From contig NC_088712.1 in NCBI RefSeq assembly GCF_963576615.1, positions 57,801,010 to 57,865,009 on the forward strand: 64,000 bases of DNA, written 5' to 3'. Shown in pieces: positions 29,101 to 34,821 of the stretch. The notes under the pieces were generated by a model that searched no databases, was not told the DNA's origin, and saw only the letters and a list, made by a program, of their open reading frames with translations. The stretch is from Watersipora subatra. Lineage: Eukaryota; Bryozoa; Gymnolaemata; Cheilostomatida; Watersiporidae. The first letter of the stretch is position 1. Each line of letters opens with the position of its first letter. The translations under genes were made by a program, and so were the position numbers.

Positions 29101-32100
29101 AATGTGATGTGGCTGTTACTTACATTTAGGCTCTGCCTGCACAGCTGTGGCACTTCATGATATAGTGAAAGTTTCTTAATGTTCTACAGTACCTGACCTG
29201 TAAACAGCGGGTCGGGGTTCAATTCTCAACAAAAGTCACTGGTGGTGACAGGAATGGCATCCAATCTTAAATTGTTCTCTAGAATCGGGCATGTCTCGCG
29301 CTGTCAAGGCTTCTATGCTACTGAGCTCAAACATGTTCAGCAAAGATCACGGGCTATTGTTTGTGCAACCCACACAGCCTCTTCTGGCAGCTAGTAAAGA
29401 AGGATCACGGGCTATTGTTTGTGCAACCCACACAGCCTCTTCTGGCAGCTAGTAAAGAAGGATCATGGGCTATTGTTTGTGCAACCCACACAGCCTCTTC
29501 TGGCAGCTAGTAAAGAAGGATCATGGGCTATTGTTTGTGCAATCCACGCAGCCTCTTCTGGCAGCTAGTAAAGAAGGATCATGGGCTATTGTTTGTGCAA
29601 CCCACGCAGCCTCTTCTGGCAGCTAGTAAAGAAGGATCATGGGCTATTGTTTGTGCAACCCACGCAGCCTCTTCTGGCAGCTAGTAAAGAAGGATCATGG
29701 GCTATTGTTTGTGCAACCCACGCAGCCTCTTCTGGCAGCTAGTAAAGAAGGATCATGGGCTATTGTTTGTGCAACCCACGCAGCCTCTTCTGGCAGCTAG
29801 TAAAGAAGGCATCATATTTTATTTTTGAAAGATTACTTTCACACCCTCATTACTTTTTAAATTTCTGTTATTATTATTTATTATTATCATTATTATAATA
29901 TCATTATTGTTATTATTATAATATTATTATAATATTATTATTCTTATATTATTGTAATAGTATTATAATAGTATTATTATTATTGTTACTATCAATTAAT
30001 TTTTTAATATTTCTGAATAATAAGCGCCGTGTCTTCCTTGCCATCTGTCCAAAGTCACGCTTAGAGATTGCGACGAAAATGCACTCTGCAACTTAAATTG
30101 TACTTTTAAACTCCAATCTCCAATTGTCGAAGCTGTTTGTCAATTAAACTCAGACATGTCCAGCCAAGATCATAGAGCCATTGTTTGCACAACATTTGTG
30201 TACAAAGGTGTTCTTAGAAACGTGCTCTGTTTGTAGTAAACTAAGCAGACATCATATTCGATCTTCGAGGGATTGTTCACTCACAGATATTACTTGATAA
30301 TATTTACAGGTTTGCTGACAAGAATCCGCTGGAGATATTGTTGATATTCATGGGGGAACAGAACCTTCGGCTGGTTGATCTCTTTAGAACATTTGATAAA
30401 GATCAGAGTGGAGGGCTGACTCGGGATGAGTTCATTGTAGGGCTGCAGGTAAAATCCTAATCGCTCTGCTTACCACCTACATGTACATGTTTATTTCTTT
30501 TTGTAATTTGTGTTTGTTTTGGTCTAGTTGAAGTTTATAATGTTGATAATGTGTAATGTATTTAGTTTCCATGGTCCAGAGGCTTTATACATTAAAGGTA
30601 AATTTGCACAAAATTTTTGCAAATTTTATCAGAAAGTGTTGGTATTCTACTATTATTTGCGACTGTTTTTGATGTTTGAGGTGGTCTGATTGCCAGTGTA
30701 ACATTCTTGCACTAGCCTTCTTACACCAGCTAGCTTCATTTGTTTACTTTAGTAATTAAAAGTCAGCATGCTCAGCATGAAAATGGTGCATTATTACGTA
30801 ACCGTTTCGCAGGCCTGCTTGCGGGTTATGTCGGTGCTGTAACCAGTGATTGGTCAGCGGAAGTAGGGCAATCCTGTGTCCACTAATGGGGTCCAAAGTG
30901 ACTCAATATTCCCTCTTGGCGGTTGTTTGTTCTGTCTGGGCTGTCAGTAGGTTTTAAGCCACATAAAGCTGTACTTCCCATTTTACATTTTTCTAAGTAG
31001 GCTTTCATATTTCACTTTGTATACCTACCTACGACATGATATTGTTCATGCGATTTACTGGAGCAGCAAAGATTTCACGGTGGTATTGGTGACTAATAAA
31101 TACATTGCATTCATCACTACCAGCAGTGACTTCGATTTGTATCCACGTAATTTCGCAACATAACCAGATAGCATAACGCAACTTGCTCCAGCCAGGATGT
31201 TTCAAGATTAATTGATAAAACTTGATCGTGGTTAAAACGCTCAGAAGAAAATTATGTACAAAATGATGTCACTAGTTGTTATAGTGGCAATAGTTAATAT
31301 CAGCAATTGTGTTCAAATTGCCGTGTTACGTGTCTCTATACCTCTCAGTCTCTTTACAACTATAAACATAATAGTTGCACTTTTGCTTGATTTGAGCGTT
31401 TTAACTGTGATCAAGTTTTGTAGATTTTAATTCTAAAACATCCTGGCAGTCAGATCACCTCAAACATCGAAAACAATCACAAATGATAGACAACTACTGA
31501 TACATTTAGATGAAACCTACTAAAATTTTGTGTGAGTCCATCTTTAACAGTTAACCGATAACAAATGAAAGTTAATACTGTCTAAATCTGTAGTGCACAT
31601 GCTTCTAAAGCTTTATCCACTTTTTAAGAATAAGCAAAGCCCAACATAAACATGATGTATAAAAATACAGGACAGTTTTTGGTTTGTGTAACTTTATGTA
31701 GATGAAAGTAAAGTTATAATTTCTTAGTTTAGTAACCATGTGTTCAATCACGGTAACTTTGAAGTCACAGAGCTGCCAATTGGTCAGTCTTTCAGATTAA
31801 TTAGTGGCCAAACCTTCTAACAGGTTATGATCATGCATGTCATTACAGGAGATAAACACTCCTCTGTCAAGGTCACAACTAGATGAGCTACTCGACATGC
31901 TTGATAAAGATGGAGATGGAGAGATTGACCTGAAGTAAGTAACCAATTAAATAGCAACTAGCAAGCCCTGCCAAGTTATCGGTCAATAAACGGAGTAACT
32001 CTTTTAGAATGACTATAACTTATAAATTGTGGATGTTGATTAGTATTGTCTATGTTTATATCATTATTTGCCGTTAAAAAATTGTAAACTTAATTTTCAA

Positions 32101-34091
32101 TGAAGATGCTCAAGAAAGGATGGTATATCTTCACTTCCTGAATTGTTGTTATGGTTGGGTAAATCGGAAACCACTTAGCCTTTGGATTCGCTGGCTACCA
32201 TATTGTAATCTATAGATTATTGTAAATGACAAAGTTAGATTTTGAATTCTGGGATTTCATGAAATTCACTTGAGTTTGTTTTAAATATTAAATGTGACGA
32301 CCCTTATTGTGCTTTTAAATCGTTGCAGAAAAAGAGCGTGGAAACTTGTTTATTTTCTTTCGTTATTCTGCTAGCTTGGTGCAGCGCGCAAAGTTAACGC
32401 TTCTCTAGAGATCAATGCATGGCAAAATATCTTCCACAAACAATGCCCTAGATACCAATCTGCTGTAGGAAAATCCTCAAATAGCTATACACTAGAGATC
32501 AATGCGTTGTGCGGAAGTTCTCACATACCATTGCTCTAGATTTCAATGTATTTTAGGGGAGTCCTTCGCAAGCTGTATTTCAGAGGTCAATACATGGTAG
32601 GATATCTTCAAATAGCATTGCTATAGATATCAATGCTTTGTATGGAAATCCTCAAATAGCGCTGCCCTATTAAAGATCAATGCATTGCATGGAAATACTC
32701 CACTAGCTGCGTTCTAGAAATCAATGTCATGTAGAATATCTTCAAATGGCATTGCTTTAGGGATCAATGCGTTGTAGGGAAATCCTGAACATAAACAGGG
32801 AATACAGAGACATAAAGATGAAAGCAAATCGATTTGTACAAGAAGAGAAAATGCAAAAGAAGTTAGAGAAGGAGGGGAAGAAGGAAACAGAGCTAGGAGC
32901 TTTCACAAAGGAGGCCTTAGCCATGAAGCAGAGATCACAGACCATGGTCGAAACGAGTGTTGAGGCATTTGGTAAGTTGCCTTGAGAATGCTTGCATATT
33001 TTACACAAAGTAAACGAAATTAAATAAAGTGTTTGTTATAAAATACAGCCAGTGCTCTAGGAGGAGCATAATTTTATAGAAAATAATGTGCTTTAGCACA
33101 TCTTTCTTAAACATGCTGTCGTTATGTAGAGAGGTCGTAACCACTTCACAGTTCGCTTGCTTTCATTAATTGGCAGCTATAGTTATCCAGTTATAAGACT
33201 AACCTAGAGGGAAACTACCTCCAAAGCTGTAGTTGATTAGTTATGACATGCGCTACATCTATCCGTACTTACTACCACATTCTGCAGATTCAGTAAATGT
33301 TGTCATTTGAACGTGTAGGCACGAATAGGAAACTGGAAACACTGTACGCATGAAGAAAGTAGATTATACAATCAAAGAGTAGTTTTTTATTTTTTACTTT
33401 TTTTTTAAATAGTCAAAAATTAAGCCAAAAATATCAGTTTTTAATTTGTAGCCATTTATTTTGTCCGTTTGTGTTAATTTGTGTTTTGGGTTTCTAACAA
33501 AAGACATTTAAGCTGGATTTACATTCTGTATCGTATGTTCTTGAACATACACATAATTGAATACAGTCTGAGTTCCGACTATATCGACTTACGACCGGTT
33601 GGTCGGAATAAATCTAGGTAATAATTCTGTTAGTGAGTGTACAACCTTATATACAGTCTGTACACAGCAATAGGATTTCTCTATTCTCAATATTTTAACT
33701 GCTAATTGCTAAGCAATCAACTTCTTGTGCATTAAATTAAACCTCAGATAGCTAACGCTCATCTCCACCAATTTTGTTCAACTTACACCACGCATAATGT
33801 ATGTAGAAATTCAAAGGAATGAAAATCAAGCTGCCCACTGCTGTGGTCAAAAGTCATCTGATGATTGGCTAGGAGTTGTGCTTTCTTTCAGGTGCAGGAG
33901 CATCCAACACCTTGCCTCCTATGACTGCTCCCGCAGCCAGTCAGCCTTCAGGTGAAGAGCCACTTCCAACCGCTGCCAGCCAATCAGAATTCACCGTTAC
34001 AAAGGAAGAAGCTGAAGAGCTCAATGCACAGGTCAAGGCCATCAAAACTAAAGGGGCTTTGTCTATGTGGAAAAACAAAGCGCTTGTGTGA
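6827..34091 (+). CDS. LRRC74-like leucine-rich-repeat protein with two EF-hands (complete, 14 exons)
   Basis: Exons 6827-6968, 9673-9813, 11251-11426, 15164-15271, 16949-17042, 18986-19035, 22092-22259, 24465-24659, 26699-26794, 28650-28768, 30310-30448, 31849-31934, 32778-32971 and 33892-34091 total 1908 nt, or 635 residues. All junctions are GT-AG and the phases agree throughout. Layout: acidic N-terminus (1-95); about nine RNI-type leucine-rich repeats (about 125-390), e.g. LRSLNLSKNMF, LEVLDLSWNAL, LEHLDLSFNRI; a helical linker; EF-hand loops DKDQSGGLTRDE (459-470) and DKDGDGEIDLKE (495-506), each with full Ca-ligand spacing; a K/E-rich helix (about 507-570); a P/A/S-rich tail. The N-terminal block TELYVKLCEQLGVVPLSCV and the repeats match LRRC74A/B proteins. 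The role is probably a calcium-responsive cytoplasmic scaffold (inference). The start is the first ATG of exon 1; untranslated leader exons may exist. Confidence 0.88.
7087..7735. repeat. about 49-bp minisatellite, roughly 13 copies
   Basis: Degenerate head-to-tail units around gagtatcatgttatagctt, agatgatatacatac and taatcataggta, in intron 1 of the LRRC74-like gene. Copies differ by substitutions and small gaps, so the array is older than the 24-bp array in intron 7. Confidence 0.9.
7866..9464. mobile_element. TA-flanked TIR DNA transposon (nonautonomous), interrupted by a hAT MITE
   Basis: Terminal inverted repeats start CCCTAGGACACTTAT on both ends, with further matching TTCGC-rich sequence inward over about 90 bases. 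Both ends are flanked by TA (7864-7865 and 9465-9466). Without the nested insertion it is about 807 bp. Its right half has an acidic open stretch (ISLVTEFVTDEDESL), not enough to name a transposase. A Tc1/mariner-like or other TA-targeting superfamily is likely. Confidence 0.8.
8154..8937. mobile_element. hAT-type nonautonomous element nested in the previous one
   Basis: Terminal inverted repeats CAGGCCTGTATTCCCTGG and CAGGCCCGTATTCCCTGG are flanked by an exact 8-bp duplication TGGAAAAG (8146-8153 and 8938-8945). An 8-bp target duplication and CAGG termini are typical of hAT elements. Internally, 8288-8430 resembles the left half of the palindromic MITE family found at 22345, 30590 and 51899. 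Confidence 0.9.
9673..9813 (+). CDS. LRRC74-like exon 2 (acidic)
   Basis: The acceptor is catgtttgtag/ and the donor ctttg/gtaggc, phase 1 at both ends. It encodes DKADSFDLEPVNLVLESEG, then a D/E/S-rich stretch. It is low-complexity, so conservation is weaker evidence here than the splice phase fit. Confidence 0.7.
9880..10262 (-). mobile_element. LINE reverse transcriptase C-terminal fragment
   Basis: On the - strand, translation gives the pieces ALPNDYNIASK, TVIPVVIGALGVITP and ELQKSALLGMTKFLRQVLKL, the conserved tail of a widespread LINE reverse-transcriptase protein. It is decayed and cut at both ends. Related tails occur at 13520-13640 and 13785-13900. The clade is not certain from this part. 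Confidence 0.65.
10409..10704. repeat. 42-bp minisatellite, 7 copies
   Basis: Units of attctctcaatgtacctaca plus tatataccacataagaagaa, with one slightly longer copy. Intron 2 of the LRRC74-like gene. It is open on both strands only because the unit length is a multiple of three. Confidence 0.95.
11251..11426 (+). CDS. LRRC74-like exon 3 (family N-terminal block)
   Basis: The acceptor is ttccggacag/ and the donor atctct/gtaagt. It encodes GTELYVKLCEQLGVVPLSCV and the first repeat-like segment, HRGIGSKGVQALAPPIS. The TELY..C..LGVVP motif is the clearest link to LRRC74. Confidence 0.88.
12015..13399 (+). mobile_element. Penelope-like retroelement, broken copy with inverted flanking repeats
   Basis: The segment carries remnants of the C-terminal part of a Penelope-type reverse transcriptase and of its GIY-YIG endonuclease (residue patterns NPPFSKHVATNIG and YIGLTE are seen). 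About 105-bp sequences at 12015-12118 and 13291-13399 are inverted copies of each other, an end arrangement known for this group. The copy is 5'-truncated and has several breaks, so it is a fossil. Confidence 0.8.
13453..14105. repeat. three long (TA)n tracts
   Basis: Alternating TA runs lie at about 13453-13490, 13937-13972 and 14061-14104, each tens of bases. Similar runs occur at 11935-11975, 37638-37732, 45287-45341 and 56120-56176. Length is likely to vary between individuals. Confidence 0.9.
13500..13925. repeat. long inverted repeat of a LINE fragment around a TA-rich core
   Basis: Arms of about 115 bases (13500-13620 and 13805-13925) are near-perfect reverse complements, each containing the ELQK..LLGTAKILR-type LINE tail and a cccggttaaccc end. 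The core 13645-13750 is (TA)n-like. The whole could form a large cruciform. Confidence 0.85.
14331..14461. repeat. palindrome cluster and hairpin
   Basis: 14331-14404 contains three palindromic units of attaatatgatgcatgcatc type. 14411-14434 and 14437-14461 then form a near-perfect hairpin (ttggttgtcaggcatgg against ccatgcctgacacccaa) with a two-base loop. These may be the fold-back core of a MITE. Confidence 0.75.
14790..14935 (-). mobile_element. tRNA-derived SINE (type 3)
   Basis: Read on the - strand, it has an A-box-like TAGCCTAGTGGTAGTGC and a B-box GGTTCAAGTCC at tRNA spacing, followed by unrelated tail. It does not end in a mature tRNA fold with CCA-stem pairing, so a SINE is preferred to a tRNA gene. 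Confidence 0.6.
15164..15271 (+). CDS. LRRC74-like exon 4 (LRR)
   Basis: 36 codons in phase 0; acceptor ctgttttag/, donor gacctg/gtgagt. Contains ARYIDLTNNMIGSDG, a leucine-rich-repeat strand-turn. Confidence 0.88.
15272..16948. other. LRRC74-like intron 4
   Basis: AT-rich sequence without recognisable coding. The one clear structure is a perfect 22-bp palindrome at 16752-16773 (ACTGTGGGGTT and its complement). Confidence 0.5.
16949..17042 (+). CDS. LRRC74-like exon 5 (LRR)
   Basis: Acceptor acttgtag/, donor ctcaa/gtgagt, ending in phase 1. With exon 4 it completes LNLSYNQLGSRGM, and it begins the next repeat with LVNVDLS. Confidence 0.88.
17208..17761. mobile_element. hAT MITE with CAGTGGTTCCCAAC termini
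   Basis: The ends CAGTGGTTCCCAACT and AGTTGGGAACCACTG are perfect inverted repeats, continued by imperfect gaccccct/aggggtcc-rich sequence. This is the classic terminus of hAT (Charlie/Tip100-like) nonautonomous elements. Flanks are both ttata-like, but no exact 8-bp duplication remains. 554 bp, noncoding. Confidence 0.85.
18001..18092. mobile_element. 92-bp perfect fold-back element (family P)
   Basis: TTAAAGGTTGACTTGCAACA and the following bases to 18032 are repeated inverted at the other end. The result is a hairpin with about 35-bp arms and a short loop. It is an internal-deletion form of the 0.9-kb elements at 24943-25845 and 56287-57171. TTAA at both borders may be the target duplication. 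Confidence 0.85.
18986..19035 (+). CDS. LRRC74-like exon 6 (50-nt LRR exon)
   Basis: A very short exon with acceptor atcttgcag/ and donor gag/gtttgt. It restores phase 0 and encodes NNEFEDKDAPLLSEIIE, the turn and helix of one repeat. Confidence 0.85.
19310..21960. repeat. AT-rich repeat block with duplicated flanks
   Basis: Two diverged copies of an AT-rich sequence (about 19322-19790 and 21485-21830, sharing taacaatagtaacatctgat) flank a middle part. It holds the three-copy repeat at 20563-21330 and a less AT-rich stretch that begins at 19851 with cccacgactaaacgagcggg. Probably an old element inserted in a duplicated repeat. Intron 6. Confidence 0.55.
20563..21330. repeat. about 260-bp tandem repeat, 3 copies
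   Basis: Copies start near 20563, 20827 and 21079, each beginning taaatagattttctaaaaat and containing gttagctatgacgttttgaa and aatattgcatttctcctatt. They are more than 90% alike by eye, so the triplication is fairly recent. Confidence 0.9.
22092..22259 (+). CDS. LRRC74-like exon 7 (two LRRs)
   Basis: 56 codons; acceptor gcattgtag/, donor gca/gtaagt. It starts NNISLRSLNLSKNMF and continues LEVLDLSWNALRLEGAQAF. The acceptor was chosen because it gives phase 0 and an unbroken LRR consensus; a later AG at 22103 would bring a stop into frame. Confidence 0.9.
22345..23150. mobile_element. two adjacent copies of palindromic MITE family M
   Basis: The first copy (22345-22705) lacks its right end and the second (about 22706-23150) is full length. 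The ends are inverted versions of ttttgtagattttatcagaa, and the two halves are rough reverse complements (atcatttgcgattgttttt against aaaaacaatcacaaatgat). Related copies lie at 30590-31558 and 51899-52320. Noncoding; intron 7. Confidence 0.75.
23299..24138. repeat. 24-bp minisatellite, exactly 35 units
   Basis: 840 bases of the unit act acc tcc tct gtt ggc cac agt with very few variants (gtaggc for gttggc, one attggc, one ggctac, one cactgt). Intron 7. Both strands read open because the unit is a multiple of three; the + reading is STTSSVGH repeated. There is no start context, signal or donor site supporting a gene. Each unit is a pyrimidine run followed by ccacag and so resembles a 3' splice site. 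Confidence 0.97.
24465..24659 (+). CDS. LRRC74-like exon 8 (two LRRs)
   Basis: 65 codons; acceptor cgttttatag/, donor atcaag/gtagct. Encodes GNLGLKTLNLSMNGF and KYLEHLDLSFNRISNAAAAD. Confidence 0.9.
24943..25845. mobile_element. 0.9-kb TIR element, family P
   Basis: Terminal inverted repeats start TTAAAGGTTTACTTGCAACA and extend at least 105 bases inward (the arms meet again at gtgcaaaatatgtg against catatattttgcac). The interior contains further inverted homology. Same family as 56287-57171 and the 92-bp hairpin at 18001. No transposase seen. Intron 8. Confidence 0.85.
26100..26650. other. rest of LRRC74-like intron 8
   Basis: AT-rich sequence with no recognisable gene or clear repeat boundaries. 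Confidence 0.4.
26699..26794 (+). CDS. LRRC74-like exon 9 (last LRR)
   Basis: 32 codons in phase 0; acceptor cattgcag/, donor ttaact/gtaagt. LFGNPIMYDGAQEILKTIAE is the last repeat and its capping helix. Confidence 0.88.
27100..27340 (-). mobile_element. tRNA-like repeat remnant
   Basis: On the - strand a B-box-like GAGTTCAAATCC follows an A-box-like stretch at about 27175-27225. The flank ctataacaagagccacat recurs near 2955 and 28065, tying it to the Helitron/SINE-like repeats of this genome. Confidence 0.4.
27830..28080. repeat. interspersed repeat shared with 37903-38010
   Basis: gtgctattattaaatttat, gttcgttctgaagatgtttc and gctgctgtacgttg occur in the same order here and within 37903-38010. 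The copy here is longer at its right side. Nature unknown; noncoding. Confidence 0.6.
28451..28649. repeat. 47-bp minisatellite made from the exon 10 splice acceptor
   Basis: Four units start at about 28451, 28498, 28545 and 28592, followed at 28639 by the genuine intron-exon junction. Three of the units contain gtgtcatatagggtctgatg, identical to the real acceptor and first exon bases. The oldest (first) unit has diverged. Confidence 0.92.
28650..28768 (+). CDS. LRRC74-like exon 10 (linker)
   Basis: The acceptor is gtcatatag/ and the donor gacag/gtaact in phase 2. Encodes GLMVHQEFVELVQSLNAEKP and on to NIEGTID. The acceptor and the first nine exon bases also occur in the tandem repeat directly upstream; using an upstream copy would quickly meet a stop. 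Confidence 0.85.
29160..29850 (+). mobile_element. tRNA-derived SINE (type 1) with an expanded internal array
   Basis: The head holds a B-box-like GGGGTTCAATTCTC at about 29212. The body matches the SINE at 47573-47860 (ggtgacaggaatggcatcca, gtttgtgcaac) and the tail the copy at 30088. Between them a 58-bp body segment is repeated eight times (29346-29809). Confidence 0.75.
29346..29809. repeat. 58-bp array, 8 copies, inside a SINE
   Basis: Eight near-identical units run from gatcacgggctattgtttgt to ggcagctagtaaagaag. Single-base variants (cacggg/catggg, cacaca/cacgca) are shared by neighbouring units, which shows stepwise expansion. Intron 10. Confidence 0.95.
30088..30290 (+). mobile_element. 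SINE type 1, truncated copy
   Basis: Shares actcagacatgtccagcca, the ccattgtttgcacaac block and a tail tcgatcttcgagggattgtt with the copy at 47573-47860. The tRNA-like head is missing. Confidence 0.65.
30310..30448 (+). CDS. LRRC74-like exon 11 (EF-hand 1)
   Basis: Acceptor atatttacag/, donor ctgcag/gtaaaa. Encodes FADKNPLEILLIFMGEQNLR and the EF loop DKDQSGGLTRDE with D, D, S and the closing E in place. Confidence 0.92.
30590..31558. mobile_element. palindromic MITE family M, split by an insertion
   Basis: The left part 30590-30697 and right part about 31196-31558 together match the family copy at 22706-23150. The 0.5 kb between them is unrelated and bounded by gattgccag and gctccagccag, suggesting a later insertion at a ccag site. 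Intron 11. Confidence 0.7.
31849..31934 (+). CDS. LRRC74-like exon 12 (EF-hand 2)
   Basis: Acceptor cattacag/, donor ctgaa/gtaagt in phase 2. Encodes EINTPLSRSQLDELLDMLDK and loop DKDGDGEIDL. The loop starts 36 residues after loop 1, the usual spacing of an EF-hand pair. Confidence 0.92.
32403..32777. repeat. degenerate 44-bp repeat ending in the exon 13 acceptor
   Basis: Eight diverged units of the form tagagatcaatgcattgtag plus ggaaatcctcaaatagcatt run up to the real junction, where the ninth unit reads caatgcgttgtag/ggaaatcctg. Several upstream units keep a tag or tgtag before the ggaaatcct-like block. Confidence 0.85.
32778..32971 (+). CDS. LRRC74-like exon 13 (charged helix)
   Basis: Acceptor cgttgtag/, donor tttg/gtaagt. 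Completes the second EF-hand (K, E) and encodes a K/E/Q-rich helix. The acceptor sits inside the last unit of a degenerate 44-bp tandem repeat. Confidence 0.88.
32972..33891. other. LRRC74-like intron 13
   Basis: 920 bases of AT-rich sequence. No repeat family or coding potential noticed. Confidence 0.5.
33892..34091 (+). CDS. LRRC74-like exon 14 (C-terminus)
   Basis: The acceptor is tttctttcag/. Encodes a P/A/S-rich linker and a final helix TKEEAEELNAQVKAIKTKG, ending SMWKNKALV and TGA at 34089-34091. Confidence 0.88.
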
Positions 34092-34733
34092 TGAACTTTG
34101 AGTTCAAAGGTAGAACGTCGCTATCGGCGTCAGTATTGATCCTCGGTATTGTTATATTGAAGATACCATATACCGTCAATATGTGACTGATTCACTGTGA
34201 ATGTTCACTGATTTATCGCCTTGCATTGTAGGTAACATTTTGCTCAAGTAAATACCTTTAGTTACATAAGTAACAATTTTCCTCATAACTTGTTATATTA
34301 TTTTCTCTTTTGGGCATTTTTGCTGAGGTTAAACATCCAGCTCATAACCATATTATTAGTATATTCCTATAGAGATATTTGTGGAGTTATTACAATACTA
34401 ATCATAAGGACAAAATCAACATCTGTATTTTATTTTGGCCACAATTATTTTTTTCCCGTGCCGTAAGTACACTGTACAAGTATGCTAGGAGCATGCTAAA
34501 ATAAGGTAGGATGACCTAGCTGCCTAGGTGAATGCTATTATCTCTAACCAGAATGTCATTGGGTTACAGAGAATTCTCTAATAGAATCTATCATAACTTA
34601 TTTCCATGTTTTATATTTTACAGTACATCTTCTCATTACCTTTATTTTAATAGTTTAAACTCAATAACATTCCTCTATTTCCTTTGCTCATGTATTGCAT
34701 CAGATTTTTCTATCAAGTTATTTTTCTATAAAT

Positions 34734-34739
34734 AATAAA
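34734..34739 (+). promoter_or_regulatory. candidate poly(A) signal of the LRRC74-like gene
   Basis: AATAAA lies about 640 bases after the stop. A longer 3' UTR is implied; no nearer exact hexamer was noticed. Confidence 0.45.
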
Positions 34740-34821
34740 GTTTGACCTTTGAGCTTAAGGACATTATCATCTATTCATGGTTTATACTAATCTCAGTTCA
34801 GGCATGCGTATTGGCGTACAG

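Noticed and set aside
34532-34735. Short open frame after the LRRC74-like stop
   Set aside because: Hydrophobic, AT-driven and within the probable 3' UTR.
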